Positions 11,900 to 27,300 of a stretch of 64,000 nt of DNA are shown here, in pieces. The position numbers were made by a program, and so were the translations under genes. The notes beneath the pieces are model-generated. The model searched no databases. It saw only the letters and a list, made by a program, of their open reading frames with translations, and had not been told where the DNA came from. The DNA is from Gnetum montanum (Eukaryota > Streptophyta > Gnetopsida > Gnetales > Gnetaceae), in assembly GCA_015680685.1 (NCBI GenBank), contig MNCI01003408.1:99841-163840 (forward strand), read 5' to 3'. The number at the start of each line of letters is the position of its first letter. Within the stretch, counting starts at the first letter, position 1.

Positions 11900-14800
11900 T
11901 TCAAAATGTTTAATACATGACAAACCTTGTGGTCCTATGAATGTGTAATAACCAAAATTGGAAAAATTAGGTAACCTATTAAGAATTACCAAATTTAAAC
12001 CTTAACCCCAATCCAACAAATGTCTACCTCTATGATTGACTTGTATGTCTTGAAAGAACCTTTTTCACTCTATATTATTCTCATAGTCTAAATATCCATG
12101 CTAATTCCAAATGCTTACTAGGATTTGCTCAAGTCAAACCCTAGCATTAAAATACCCACAAATGCAAATTTTTATCATCTAAGCAAAAGTAGCAATATCC
12201 ATCCCAAGGCTTTGAAAGTGGAAGTCCCTTGACATATATATATATAACCATAAAAAGTAGCTTCTTGAGGAGCAAAATAACAAAAAGCTAAGAAAAAACT
12301 AACCACCTCATGAGCTGCTCAAATCCAAATATATTACTTGTATTCATATATTTTTTCAACTATTATATATTGTTATATGGTACAACAAATTAACACAACT
12401 AGGCCATTACAAGGTTTTCCTTGTTCACTTTTTTTCTTATAAGGAAAAGAATAAGTCTGAAAACCTAGACATACAAGACCACTAGAGTAATCCCCATGCT
12501 ATGTTTTAGCAATCCCAAAAAATATAAGATTTATTTAAAAAGGAAATACTATGCAAACTAATAAGTTTATTTGCTATAGAGCCATCAATATTCAAAAAAC
12601 CATAGTGCAGGAATCTTAATCCCTATTTACAATCTTTGATAACAACAACTTATTTAGCACTAAGGAAATTTTAAAAAATCTTAATCATAATCTCAATCTT
12701 CCTCTCATAGTTTTAATTAATCCATGCATTAAAAAGTCTACAAAAAATCCATGAATTCTTAATTCTTTGAGGAAGGCATTTTTGAAAATGTCATGCTTAT
12801 TCTCCCATTTTATTTAAATTATTTAAAATATAATGAACAATATGATGTTCCATCGATAGTACGATGTTCTATGCTTCTTCGTTTAGTTTTTCTTTGAAAA
12901 TTACTAAATCTAAACTACAATGCATTTTTTAGCTTTAAATTAGAAATTTGTGCAAGGCCTTTTGAAGCTCCCAATTATAATGGGAAACCATGCTTATTCT
13001 ATAGTTATATTTAAATTATTTAATATAATGGGCAATACCATGTTTCATGGTTGTTAGTTTGGTTTTATTTTAAAATTACTAAATCCAAATCACAATGCCT
13101 TTTAAAGCTTCAAAAAATATAAACTAATATCAAAATCTTAAAATTAACCATTGAAGCTTCTAATTACCAAATTAGTAAAGTTCTTTAGTTTCATTTAAAT
13201 TATTTATAATATAATGGGAAATACCCGTTTCGTGGTTGTTCATTTAATTTTCTTTTAAAATTACTATATCTAAATCACAATGAGTTTTGAAAATTCAAAA
13301 AATATAAACTAATAGCAAAATATTAAAAATAACCATTGAAATTTCTAATTACCAAATCTATGAACCTTAGAAATAACCATTAAAGCCTCTATGCTCCATA
13401 TTACAAATTTCCGTTAACAAAGCTCCATATTAAAAATTTCCACACAATTTTCTATGTCCACAAAATGTTATGGACTTCATCACACCACCATCCTTCCAAA
13501 CTAATTGAAGTTACATATTTCAATCTCTAGCATAAATAACTCTTTTCATTCTTGTTTTAAAAAGTTCAAAGTGCTTTACTAGCACAAATGATCTTTCAAA
13601 TATGGAACAACAAAATCCCATGAACTTTTAAGGAGAATGACATTAACTTAGATATAGTGGTTAGTAATAAAAAATTAGCAAAAGAAAGTGGTAAATAAAA
13701 TAAATCTTGATTGCAAGGCTTATATTATTATAAAGGTGTCTTCACAATGCTCCTAACTATTGACTAATTTGTTGCATGAGTTGTCTAATTACGATGTGCA
13801 CACAAGTTCTTGAGGATGTTGAAGTATAATCCACATGGAGTCCACTTTGCAACATTTGGCTACTTTGGGACCTTTTAAGTATTGCCAATCAATGCTTCCT
13901 CAAAGCAATGCCGTTATGCCAGCTATAGGCCATAATTGAATTGATTATCACAAATACAAGTCCTCAAGCAACATCTTCTCCTTCAAACTCTAATTTAAAG
14001 TTAAACTAATTTAAAACTATAGTTATTCTAGGCCAACTAAACTTGGCATTTGAAAACTTAATCAATCAGGAATGCATGTTTTCAAAACCCAAGTTCATGG
14101 CTATAAAATTTAGCTTGCACAACTTGGTATAAAGGATATTCAAAGTGCGTCATTTCAAATGGCAAAATGTTACATGGAACCAAACCACCTTCAATTGTCA
14201 TTTATTCTAATTAGATTCAACACCTTTGGATACTATTAGTCTCAGAAAAACTTCAACCCATGTAAACTAAAATTCATTATTTAGAAAAAACTATTGTCAG
14301 AATTGAATTCTGAAGAGTAAGATATGCCTAGATAAGGAAGCCACAGGGAAATCACACAATTTAACAGACATCTTTCATAGATCCACAAACTTGCCATGCC
14401 TACAACAGCAATCTCAGAAACCACAAATAAGCATTATTTGCCAATGAAATATGAAACAAATTAGTTGTCAGCAATCCAAATTCTTCAAACACAATCTGGC
14501 TGCTGTGTGATGCAACATAATTTTCAGGGATGTCTTGGCAATGACATAGTTAACAGTTGCTGAAAAAGAACAAAATCAAGTGAACACAAAGGAAAACTTT
14601 CGTTTCTGTACCCCACGGTTAACTTTCCAGTTCATGAAAATGCTGAACCATTCTATGCTAATTATCGCGCTGCCTGATTAAATATCCTTTCTTACAGTTT
14701 TACAATGTAAAGATGAAACCTCAAGAAACCAACTCTATATAGAATTTCTTCTCAAATCACGAAAGAAACAAATTACAATTCCTCAATTCATAAAAAGACT

Positions 14801-15127
14801 GAATCTGCAGTTTCAGTTCCTTGGAACAGCCAGGATGTATCTACATAGATGGTATGCTTACAAAACACAAAAACAAACATCTCATTCCTGCAGGAGAAAT
14901 AAGAATTTGCTTAGGACTCACAACAAGTAACATATCAAGGCTTCTGATCCTGTTATCCAGTAAAAGGTTTCTTCCAAACTATGAAGTCATCTCACTGCCA
15001 GTTTGTATTCTGTATTAACTGAAATCTTCGTTAAGTAATGTACAACTGCCGAAAGCATAAATTACACGATGCCAGAGACAAAATACATGTCATAAAACTG
15101 TGAAGGCAAGGCTGCAGCTATATTTTT
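11900..15127. other. AT-rich stretch downstream of CAP-H, no recognised gene
   Basis: Contains a 3-unit repeat at 12830-13390 and a second copy of sequence also seen at 9260-9400. The part just below 15128 should include the CAP-H 3' UTR, but no clear end was found. No protein family was recognised. Confidence 0.5.
12830..13390. repeat. Tandem repeat, about 175-187-bp unit, three diverged copies
   Basis: The block ttactaaatc(c/t)aaa(tc)acaatg recurs at 12901, 13076 and 13261. Each is preceded by a TTAAATTATTTA...ATAATGGG block with a 'tttcatggttgtt'-like sequence. Confidence 0.7.
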
Positions 15128-15364
15128 CTAACTCTTATCTCCTTGAAATTCTGAAATATTTGAAATGGTAAGTTCATCCAAACCAGAACAATCCTTAATC
15201 CTTAGATTGTGTTCATTTGCTAGATGTAACAAGCAGATAAAGCAAATGTGCACTGACATGCTTTCATCTGCAACTGTTGCAGACTTGTAAGGAAGGCTAT
15301 TGAGAATGCTCTTGAATGATACCGTATTTTGGGGCTCTTCTTTGTCATCCAGATGTTCAATCCC
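15128..15364 (-). CDS. CAP-H: CAP-H exon 13 with stop codon
   Basis: Seventy-eight codons plus stop. The exon contains VSFKSILNSLP and HICFICLLHLANEHNL, the conserved core of the C-terminal winged helix that contacts SMC4, then a short hydrophilic tail. The reading frame stays open upstream of 15364 to about 15496, but that part does not match the family and is read as intron. The acceptor ATGTCAAG|GGG has a weak polypyrimidine tract (T-rich sequence and a CTAAC branch-like motif lie further up), so this boundary is the least certain in the gene model. No clear polyadenylation signal was found downstream. Confidence 0.9.
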   Translation of the reverse strand, partial: GIEHLDDKEEPQNTVSFKSILNSLPYKSATVADESMSVHICFICLLHLANEHNLRIKDCSGLDELTISNISEFQGDKS

Positions 15365-18300
15365 CTTGACATGAATTATTTTAGTTAGGGATAACGAAAC
15401 ACAAAGCAGCAAACACGTACAGATAAATAAAATGCAGATGCTCTTCATGTCATAACCAGTTTTCATAAGAGTTAAATAAGAATACCTAGCCAACAAAATT
15501 GGGAAGTAAAGTGAAAGAGCATGTCAAAGTTTTCAACAAGTCTAGCAGAAAAATATTGTTAGCTATTAGTAATACTTGTATACTCAGATTACTTCAAAAC
15601 ATTAAAGAACTAAATTTAAATAATTATTCATTGATGCAAAAAAAAAAACATAAAATAGTTTAGACAAATATAATAATACAGGCAGTTTAATAAAACTTCA
15701 TTCTCAGAGAAAGGAAATAAAACTGACTTGTTTTGTTTATTTCTCACATAATATTGAAGACTCTCCACAATTTAAAAAAAAAATGACTTACAAAACTGAT
15801 ATGTTTTATTACATCGACGTGGAGACTACAAGACCAGACAAATCTATTGGACAAAGATCAGTTTTAAAATAAATCCAAAACACATTTACAAATGGTGTCT
15901 GCATGATTAAAAACATTCAAGTATTGTGCAACTTAACCTCCAAGTAAATATATGTAGGGGCTGGCTTGGAAAATGGTGTTCATCTCCATATCCAGAGCAA
16001 GGTGTATATAAAAAAAATAAGTACACAACCCATCCATTCAAGGTATTGAGATGTATTATATAAAAAAGTTACTGTTCCCTAAAAATGCTACATGCTTTAT
16101 ACAAGTGACACCAACCAAATGTATCATTCACCTAATTGCTGATTTTGAATTTAGGTGAATTGCCTATCATAGCACCCAAATGGCTTTTGGCTTCTAATCA
16201 TAATTCCTGTGTGTTTATTTTATGAAAAGCAAGTCAACATACATAATCACACACATATTCTCATTATTTTTGTAAAATGGGAATTTAAATTCCTTTTTCT
16301 TGTTTTTTGTGGGCAGCAGAGCACAGATTTCAACTCTCTGTTGATAATAGAACAAAATAGAGGAAATAAGAAAACAGCCATGAACTTAACTGTCTCTAAC
16401 TAGAAATCATCATACTTTAGGAACCAAAATCTGATTTCTGAGCAACCAGATGAGCAAGTTTCGTGTAATCATTATGCCAAATGGATATATAAAATTAGTG
16501 AAGTGACATGTGTATGTTAAACAAGCTTGACTTCCATGAAAGATTAACATGGTGTCAAACTATTCCTAACTTCACAACTTAATTTTCAGCAACTATTGTT
16601 TTCACAAGGAGGGAAATGTAGGCTTGAACAAAGAACCATTTAACAATGGATTGAGACTTGACAACTCTCTCAATAAATCCCCATAAGTGAAGAAGAAACT
16701 GCTCAACAAAACAAAGCATGCACATTTCACTTTTCATCATGTGAAAGAGAACCAATCATCAACATACATAATTTCTTTTTATTTTAATAAGTATGTAGTG
16801 GACCCTTTGACCATCCGTCACACACTAGGTGCTTTCAACCCTACAACATCTTGTAACCCACACAAGAAAAACACCAGGATTGGATAAAATGGTGAGGGCT
16901 AACAACATTAAGCACCTCTAAAAGCTAAGCCTTTATAGCCACACAAGAGATCACCACCCTTGATTAAAGTTGCTTGGTCAAACAAGGGCATTTTCATCCC
17001 TCATAAAAATTATATCCTTGACCTCAAGAAGAATGATAGGTTAGGATGCAGCCCTATTGATTCTCCTATGGAGGCAAACCACCATAGCAGGTGTGATGAT
17101 GGAGAGGTGGTAGACAAAGGTATTGGAGAATAGGTTCTTTCTCTCTTACTCATTCAAATATAGCCTATGTTGTATATGTGATTATTCAGTTCATGCATGA
17201 ACCCCACTCCTCTTGCTTAGATGTAATTTGTTGTGTTTCATATATTTAAAATTTGGTCTTGAGAAGGGATTATTATTTTGAAATCATGCCCACCTGAGAA
17301 TAGAAGCCTTTACTGATGCTAATTGGGCCGGATCACCTAATGATCACAGGTCTACATCAGGATATTGTACATTTATCGGTGGAAATTTAGTCTCCGATGT
17401 AGTGAGACACGAACAGTAGTTGCAAGATCTAATGCACAAGCAAAATACAAAGCTATTTCACATGAAGTTTGCAAACTCCTATGCCTTAAGAACTTAATGA
17501 AAGACCAAGGGATGGAACATGATAGACCATTTTTGTTGTATTGTCATAACAAGACTGCCATTAATACTCCTCACAATCCTGTTCAAAATGATAGAACGGA
17601 GCACATTGAGATTGACAGACATCTTATCAAAGAGAAGATAAATCAGGGACCGATTTGTATACTTCTGCAAAGCCTGAAAATTAGTTAGCTAATAGTAAAG
17701 GTCTTTGCAGTAAGGTGTGTCACTCTATTGTATGAGAGATGGGCATTAATGACAACTGTAAAATAGGTGTAACTGAGTGGGTAAGCATTTATTGTTGACA
17801 GTTGTATTATTATTGTAGCTTAGTGAGAATTTATGTAAAAAGTATTTGTCATCTAATATAAATACAGATGTAGATCGGAAAAAAATTCAGTCTGAAACCT
17901 TTCTGGTATATTTTTTTCTTTTTACTCTCTTCACTCTAATTTCAACTAAAATTCATCTTTAGCTAGAACTGTAGGGCACAAGTTACACCCTATAAAAGAA
18001 ATACCTTGAGACGGATTGTTCATGATGAGAAGTGTGATATCGTATGCCTACAAGAGACCAAGCTGCAGGAGATAGAATCTAGCCATCTCATCTAGGAGAG
18101 CTGGAAAGTGCACCTGCACCCCTATGTGGGTCAGGCAGGGGCTAGGTATTCTCGCCCAATATGACATGACGTTGGTGGATTCTTCGCAATGGGGCCCTGA
18201 CAATTCATATCCCCTCTCAGGGAATATGGTTAACCAAGTTCTATGGGCCTCAAGTGTGGGAGCAAAGACTTCAGGAATTGGAATGGGTGGCGACGCTGGT

Positions 18301-21300
18301 GCAGGACTGCTTTGCATGGCTGGTCGTGGGGGATTTCAACCAAAGGCTACACCCCGGGCACCCAGGAGTTTCAAGATTTCCTGGCAATGCACTCATTGGT
18401 GGATCTTCCCATTGAGAATTGCCTATTCAAATGGAGCAATAGGCAACAAGGGCTTGACCACATCCTTTCCAGAATTGGCCAGGTCTGCATCAATTCTGAC
18501 CTCCTCCTACAATTGGTCGCACGGGTTACAGGACAAGAACGGGTGGCTTCAGGCCACTGCTCCCTAATTTGTTCGCTTGGGCCCAAACAGGGCCAGACAC
18601 CTCGACCGTTTCATTTCGAGGCCACTTGGTTGCACAAGCCTTGGTTAAGGCCATTAGTTGAGGATATTTGGGCAAACTACAAACAGGACCAAGGAGACCC
18701 CAGGAACTTCCTCAAAGGACTATTTCGTTTGAGATGGGCTATCCTATCCTTACCTATGCAGGACAAATTCTCTTTTAGGATGGGCCACACAGTTCTTTGG
18801 GACAGGTTAATTCAAATTCAATCCCAGCAAGAGGCTAGGGAGGATCTACATGAAGAAGAATAGAATATCCTAATCCAACTACGAGCCCTTGACCTGGAGA
18901 AGGAGGCGTAATGGAAGCAACGGTCACGGATTAGATGGCTTTGAGAGGGGGACAAGCAGACAAAATTCTTCTTTGCTATCACCAAGACATGTGGATGGAG
19001 CCAACCACATAGACTACACACCACTAGGGGAGGGATAACAGATGAGCCACATGACGTAGCTATTGAGTTGATGCACTATTGGGAGACGATCTCGACAAAG
19101 CAACCCACAAAGACCATTTTGGTTCGAATTGCACAAGTGTTAAACGAGGAGGATAACATTAAACTGCTAGCTCCATTTTCCTGGCAAGAACTAACAACAA
19201 CGATCAACGATATGCTGAGGGGGGGAAGCACCAGGGCTAGATGGTTGGAGCCTTGAATTTTTCAAGACCCTCTTGGATATTGTGGGGCCCAACATTCTGG
19301 ATGCCTTCACTCTAATGTTGGCCAAGAAGCAGGTTCAACGGGACCTTAACTGCTCTCAAATTGTGTGCATCCCCAAGCAAGCAAAGGCACATCTCCCAAA
19401 ACACTTTTGACCCATCGGGGTTTGCAACATCCTAATTCGGGTATTCTCCAAGATGATCATGTGCACGCTAGCTCCGCTAATGCCCAAACTAGTGGGGGTC
19501 AACCAAATAGGGTTCATACAAGTCTGGACCCTGCAGGACCAAGTGCTTCTCATGCAAGAAGTTTTTCACTCCCTTCGGATCTCGAAATTCCCCAAGCTCT
19601 ATCTCAAGTTGGACATAACTAAAGCGTATGATACTCTCAGCTGGGAGGCCTTGGCTACCATCATGCAAAAAAAAGGTTTTGACCCTGGCTTTATCCAACT
19701 CTACATCCACTTGCAATCGTCCGTGGGCTTCTCCTTCGACGTGGGGGGGGTGACTATGGGGCCTCTCCTTGCCTGGGAGGGGGCTATAGCAAGGGTATCT
19801 ACTCTCGCCGTTACTTTTCATTATTGCTATGGATCTCCTATAGTCTTACTGCAAGGCAACGAGTGTCAAGGGTCTAGAAATAGCAAGGGTAGAACATCTA
19901 GCTAAGCACTACGCAGATGACACAATGCTGATTAGTCACACTGGGGTCACACAAGCACATGGCATCAATCTCACGCTCTCATGGATGGCAGACAAGCTTG
20001 GGCTGGTAATTAACCAAACTAAGTCAATGGCCCATTTTTTAAACATGGATGCACAGGTGAAGAGTATAGTGGCGCAAACCCTGAACATTTCGTCTAGAAC
20101 GATCAGGGATACTTACCTGGGCATCCCGCTTTTCCAGTGGGGGTGGTGTGTTTCTTGGGGGGCGCTATTAGAAAAAGTTGAAAAACGGGTCAGAAACTGG
20201 GCCAATCATTTCCTGACCAAGAAGGGGAGGTTGATAGTTGCCTCAGGGGTGCTTACAATGATGACTTGTTTTGTGGCCACTATCACCCCCCCACCACCCN
20301 NNNNNNNNNNNNNNNNNNNNNNNNNNNNNNNNNNNNNNNNNNNNNNNNNNNNNNNNNNNNNNNNNNNNNNNNNNNNNNNNNNNNNNNNNNNNNNNNNNNN
20401 NNNNNNNNNNNNNNNNNNNNNNNNNNNNNNNNNNNNNNNNNNNNNNNNNNNNNNNNNNNNNNNNNNNNNNNNNNNNNNNNNNNNNNNNNNNNNNNNNNNN
20501 NNNNNNNNNNNNNNNNNNNNNNNNNNNNNNNNNNNNNNNNNNNNNNNNNNNNNNNNNNNNNNNNNNNNNNNNNNNNNNNNNNNNNNNNNNNNNNNNNNNN
20601 NNNNNNNNNNNNNNNNNNNNNNNNNNNNNNNNNNNNNNNNNNNNNNNNNNNNNNNNNNNNNNNNNNNNNNNNNNNNNNNNNNNNNNNNNNNNNNNNNNNN
20701 NNNNNNNNNNNNNNNNNNNNNNNNNNNNNNNNNNNNNNNNNNNNNNNNNNNNNNNNNNNNNNNNNNNNNNNNNNNNNNNNNNNNNNNNNNNNNNNNNNNN
20801 NNNNNNNNNNNNNNNNNNNNNNNNNNNNNNNNNNNNNNNNNNNNNNNNNNNNNNNNNNNNNNNNNNNNNNNNNNNNNNNNNNNNNNNNNNNNNNNNNNNN
20901 NNNNNNNNNNNNNNNNNNNNNNNNNNNNNNNNNNNNNNNNNNNNNNNNNNNNNNNNGCACACCAGGATGTTACATCTATGAAAATCTCGATAGGTGAGGT
21001 TAGGAACAATGTAAAAAAGCCCGTCACAAAACCTTGTGATAACCAAGTGGCAATAAAAGTTATCCAAAATCTAGTGTATCATGGTAACAATAAGCGTGTT
21101 GAGATAAGTGTTCACTTTGCACATAAAAAGCATAATGAAGGTTATGTTGCTGTGCAATTTATATCCGTGAAGTTCCAAAATTTAAATGAATTCACAAAAG
21201 CAGTTCTGAGACAAGCCTTTGAGTATTTCGTGAACAAACCAGTGGCTTTCCAATCTCTCTTGGCAATGTGCAATGAGACGCATAAATATTAATAATTGTG

Positions 21301-24300
21301 GAACTTGTAATGTTTTCTTTTAATGTATTAACCAAGAGAGGATGGATAATGGACGCCGCTCTGTTGTCTACAAAGCTTATACATATCCTTCCACTACACG
21401 TTACTCCAAGTCTTAATGAAGTATGAATTAAGGAGTATTAAGAATGTAATTCATCCTTCATTGAGCATCATTGATGCACGGATTAACAACTTGGTGATTA
21501 AGCAATCGCAGTCACAAATAGTTAATTCACAAAAAGACAGATCACGAAGTGACGCATGGAAGAACGGTTATGTTTGTTCATGAGGTTCATAGCCCGGATC
21601 CAAAGGAAAAAACGTACAAGTCAAAGAAGGGGAGTACAATTACATCTTCAAGAAAGTTTGTGAACACTCCAATCACATAGACAAAATCCATGATATCGAT
21701 GAAATCATCTAAAAATGCAGAAGAAACTGTGAATTGAAAAAAACATTTTTGTCTCTAAAACTCATAGTAATTGAACTATACTAAAAATACTGTGTTGTAT
21801 TAATCTTGTGAAATCCAACACATGCTAATGGCTTTTAAGTTGCCTTTTTGAATCGCTCTTCCTGTAATCCATTAATCTAAACCAACATATATTACAATTT
21901 GTAAAACTGCATGCCTGTTCAATTATGCTCTCAAAATAAATATAAACATGAGTTTTCTTCAAAGCAGTTCCAAGCAACAAGAAACATACAATATTGAATA
22001 TTTTTCTAATATACTTTTAAATGTCTCAAAATTGAAAAAAAGGTTAAAGTTTTAATGATATTATGTACATTTTTGTTTGAAGAGAGTTCAGGTCATTATA
22101 TTAATCACAATAAAATTTACATGTGTCCTATGCAATCACAAAATGAGGGGGTTATTGACCCCTTCCACTCACCTGAACCCATAACCAAGAGAGCCCCCAA
22201 AAACACTCAGATTCCTCCTGAGCTATCCAAAATTGGCGTCCTGATTCAAAAAACGTCCAGGACAGCCCCACAAACCTCAAAACCAAACAAAGAAAAACAA
22301 CTAAAAAAAACAATGACCCAAGCCCACATCCTATATATGGCAAGGAAGGCCTGTACAGCGGCAAATGGCACTTTCTTGGCAATGGATAGCATCGAGAACA
22401 GCACGATGCCTCTTGGTATCCACAAAAACAATGACCTGCTGAAAATCTTTAAATGCTTCCACTTTCCTCACACACTCCCCTCCCCCAACACAAAAATAAA
22501 AACCCACAAAAACATTGTAGCACCCGCCACGATGTATTGCAATCAATATTCAAATCTATATTATTTATATTTAAAGTCCACTAAATTATTGAATTACTAT
22601 GTTGATAAGTTCTACTTGCTCAACTCTTCTCCATATGTGCACTATAAATCAGCCAAGCTGAACACTATAAATCAGGGATCCTAACAATGTTTGATCCCCA
22701 CATGACAAGAGGCATTAAACATTGATTAAAAAAAACAAATTATTTTATGCATAGGAAAAGGAAAATAACCATCAAACAGTAGTCAAAACATAGTTGATAA
22801 GTAATAGTCAACACTAAATACCCATAAATTGATTGATGAACAAACCTGACCTTGAAATCAAACAAGATTGTGTGTTCTATTTCAATATCAGACCAACTAG
22901 CAATACAATACAAGGATAATTATCAACTCAGAAACACTTTGCCAAATAAAACAGCCTAGAGAAAATATGATTAAATACCAAATATATCCATCAATCACAA
23001 TATTTGGCTATAGGAAAATCTAAATAGAATAGCTTTTAAAGTCATAAAAATTAAGAAACGCATTAAATCATTTTTGAACCTCTTGCAAATCTGAGAAGGC
23101 TTGCATACAATTCCAAAGAGTTTCTTTAACCATCCATACATCAAACTCTTTCGAGGTTTTGTCATAGTCAACATCAACTTTTGTCACCTGAAATGTTGAA
23201 AGGTTTGATGAGATCAAATCTGAGCAAAAAAAACACATGTATAAAGAAGTACAACATCTTAAAATTTTAAAATCATCAAACAATTGTAGCTGTCAGAATT
23301 CTACGTTATACAAATAAGCACTATGAAGAAAACCTGGAATAGATCCTTGATAATACTTCTTCAGTGATCTCTCAATTGCTATGAACCTCTCTCTCTCTCT
23401 CTCCCTCTCCCCCCAAGGTATGAGACGTAAACTTGGTATGAGAAGTAAACTTAGCCCCAAGAAGTGATATGGCCAAGAATAAGAAATAAAAAGGGATAGG
23501 CTTAAAAGATAGTACAGGTAAATTAACCCTTTCATCCGGAGATGGTTGGAAAATATGGTGTTAAATTGCCATAGCCTTTGGATGAGGTGGAAAATAAAAC
23601 TAAAATTAAATTTTGATTTCTGGAGAACCATTCTAAGGGCTTGAGAGTACAAGGCATTGATTGGTGGACTTGCAAAAATACTTTTGACAGTCGTAATTAT
23701 CTTGCATAACACCTGATTATATCTCTTGTTGCTTGCATGAAATATTCTACGTGATCAGCAGTTCAAAGCTTCTTGCTTTCTTGGTATTTGCAGGAGAAAA
23801 TTAGTTCAAAGTAGTTCTTTCACTTAGAGGAAAATCAGTCTATCTCAAAGACAAAGCAGTTAACTTAGGCCATTCAATCTGTGGTTGGATTCACAATCTT
23901 CCTGTTGTACCAGACCCTTGGAGTTCTTACACTCTTGAGGAGCTCATATCATTTGGCACAATAAATCATGTACATCTACATCCTTGCACAGATTCAATGC
24001 ATCTAGCATGGTACTTTGTCTTGCCCAGTTTTTGGTAAAACTTAGACCAAAGTTTTGATTCAGGAAGAAAGAAGTGAAGTTATGATGCTTTCCAAACCAT
24101 TGGTTACACCTAACACCATACCAAAAGTGATATTACGTTAAAAAAATATATCTTGTCCCTTTTCACTTTTTGCTTTCATGCTACATTTAATAGCCATAGC
24201 AAAGTTATGTACTGTTCATTCTGCTTGCGCTTGTTAAATCAAAAGTCACAATTACACTCACAACATCAAAAAAAAAGTTCTAAAAAAGTTCATTTACTCT

Positions 24301-27300
24301 ATTTACCCCTGTCCAGAGTTCATAACAGTCTTAACAATGTACGACTGGAATCAGAAAAATTGCTGGACTGGCCTGTTACAAAAACTTCAACAATGGATTG
24401 GGCACTAGTCCAATCATTTTCTGACCGGGAAGGGATGCCTCTTTCTAGCTACTTCTGTGCTCTCGGCCATTACCCATTTTACAGCGACTATGGCCAACCC
24501 TCAACAGCCATTGTGCAACAAGTGGATCAGTTGTTCATGAATTTCATTTGGTCCGGTGGAAAAGGGGTGAATGCATACATCTTCTTGATTGGGACAAGGT
24601 GGCCCATCCAAAGGCTGCTTGTGGTCTCAGCATTTTAAAGTTCCGAGATGTCATTACCATAAAACTCCAACACTTAATTGTTTCATACAAACTCATAATC
24701 ATGCAACACATTGGATAGAATAAATATCAACAATGGAGCACAGGTAATAGGGATTCTTACATATGGCAGGCTTTATGCCAGCATGCCACTTTCATGATTC
24801 AAAATAATTGCTTAGACACCCAGCCGCAAGACATTCTCAAGCACCTTTTTCCATTGGTTTAGGGGTGGACCCGAATATGGGTGGGGAGACTCATAGAAAA
24901 GATTAAACTATTCCTTTGGCTTGCACTTCAAGACATGCTTCCGGTTAGTTCTATGCTACATGCACAAGCGTTGCCTACTATTGACACCTATCTGATGGGC
25001 TTGATTGCACCGGAGACCTCCTTACACTTCATTTACCAATGCATTTTTTCTTGAGTGATTTGATGTGCTTCAACCTTAACTCCTCCTCTCCATCTCTCCA
25101 AGGGAGTTCTTGGGCGACGACGACATTGTGGTTTCTATGGTGTACACGTAACGCTTTGGCCTTCTGGTTTGAGCAACTTCCTCCACCTAGTCAAGTTGTG
25201 GCTCTTGGGGCTCGTTTGTAGGCTGAAGTGATCAACACAATAGGGGTTACCCCTACTTTTGATCCCAATTGTTAGACTTTTCACACTAATCCGATGTGGG
25301 ATCTAGTTGAGCAAATTGGTTGGGCAGATCTTTTTCCTGCTTTGATAAGGGATTCTAACCTAGAGGATGGGGCTTTTTTCAACAAATGGGAGCACAATGC
25401 TACGTTTTTCTGTGTTGTGCAAATCATGATGATGGAGGATGCATTTATGGAATATCTCAACATTCCAGCTATGGGCAAAGTGGTCTTGCCATTGGGCATG
25501 GGCTACAAGATGCAATGGACTTTTTCACTAGCCCAATCCCCAAAACGAGAAGTGGCTAGGTGCCTAGGTCAACCCTGCCACAAATGTGGCTAAATGCTAT
25601 TGAGCTAGTTGATCATTTTTTTTGTTCAATCTAGCAACATGTGGAAGCTCCAAGGCTTCCACTTCACTTTCCTTAAATGTTTGCGACAAGGACAAGTTGT
25701 GAACTTGCCTAGGTACTTCTTGGCCTCACTACGCCAACGGCAATGCGGGCACCATTCAAGGCTTATGCTCGCCTTATGGCAGGGGGCTCTGCTGCAAGAT
25801 CCTCAGCCTATTAGGTCCTACTAGGTTGTCACCCCTTAACACGATGTGGGGTACTAAGAACTACGATGCTGGTCACAGGAATCCTCCAATGAATGGGCTT
25901 ATGGCTGATGTGCATGTTGGGTTGTTGCCAAAGGAGGGACCTTGGCCCCCACTTCTTGCAAGTCACATCATCAAGGCTGCAGTGCCAACGGCTAAAGAGG
26001 CCCAACAAAAGGAAATGGTGAAATGTGAAGACAAATGGAAGCATAGCAAGGTAGAGTTCACCTAAGAGCTACAGCAAATCATGTTACACCTGAAAAAGGA
26101 AGCAAAAGAGGAGCTTAGGTGGTATGAGATGAATGAGGCAATGCATTAGAATGCTGCAAAAACAATGATGTGTCAAATCCTAGGACAAGAGCTCATTAGG
26201 GAAGAGCAAGAAAGGGTTGCAAGGGAGACGACAAAAGCTAAGGAGAGGGAGATTGAGCGGTTGAAGGCTAAACAATTGCAACAAGAACAAGATTTGGTAC
26301 ATGAGACCAAGACTTGTCTTTGGTTTCGAACCCATCGATGCCCCTGTGTCATCATGAATGTGAACAGGCACACATTGTGGCATGCATTACAAAGATTTAT
26401 TGCATTACAAAGATTTATTAGACATACTTTGGCTAGTCTTCACTCAAACACCCCAAGTAATCAAGGGGACCAACGCATGAAAGAGGAGGCTTACAAAAAG
26501 TTTCAACAGGTAGTTACCTTCATGGATACTCAAAGGCATCAAGAGGTATTGGATACAATCCACTACCAACAACAGGTTGGCTATGCTTACTCTCGACTAT
26601 AGCATCCAATCTAGGGACTGGGATGTTGGGTTTTCTGGTGCCATCTGCAATTCTTTGGATCACCATTTTGGTTTGTCTGCTTGTTTTCCCTTTATCTTGT
26701 GTCTAGTTTGTTTGATTAATTGTTGGTGTTTGGGACCTGAGACTTTTGGTGGGTTGGCCCCTACCCAAGGGGATTTGAGGAATTGTCTTATTCTCCATGT
26801 TGTCCCATTTGTCTATATAATGCTCTGATAGACCATTTTGTGGGATTTGAGGCCTATCATATGGGTTGTTTTGAATGGTTGGCAATTTCAAGGGGTGGGG
26901 ACTTGGGGGTTCTTTCTCCTTGATCTCACTCTTCAATCACCTTGTAAATTCTCCCATTAATACAATTCCTGACCTTTTCAAAAACAAAAAAAAAACAATC
27001 CTCACATTTTGTCTTTGAAAAGGCTATTGACTTGAGGACTTCAAATCATAGTCGTCTATGTCTCTCCTTCGAGGTCCAAAGGTGGTTTTTACCCCCATTA
27101 TACTAGAGTGAGTATGGATCAAAAGAGTGAAGCTTTAATAGAAGGCTGAAACTATCCAGAGCTCTTATCCTATAAGGATGAACCTCCACAACTTCCTACA
27201 ATCTACTCTAATCAAGATCAAGCAATTCATTAAAGAAGAAAACACCCATTCAAGTTCCTAAAGGATCAACCCTTGAGTTGTCTCCAACAAATACAAGCAC

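Noticed and set aside
15365-15496. Extension of exon 13 frame upstream, with a signal-peptide-like start
   Set aside because: The hydrophobic stretch does not occur in CAP-H, and the splice acceptor at 15365 joins in phase to exon 12; read as intron.
18124-18567. 147-codon open frame near the LINE start
   Set aside because: Out of frame with the endonuclease motifs; shadow of LINE copy A.
20206-21292. Long open frames on both strands across 20300-20956
   Set aside because: They are produced by the run of N; only the copia part after 20956 has real sequence support.
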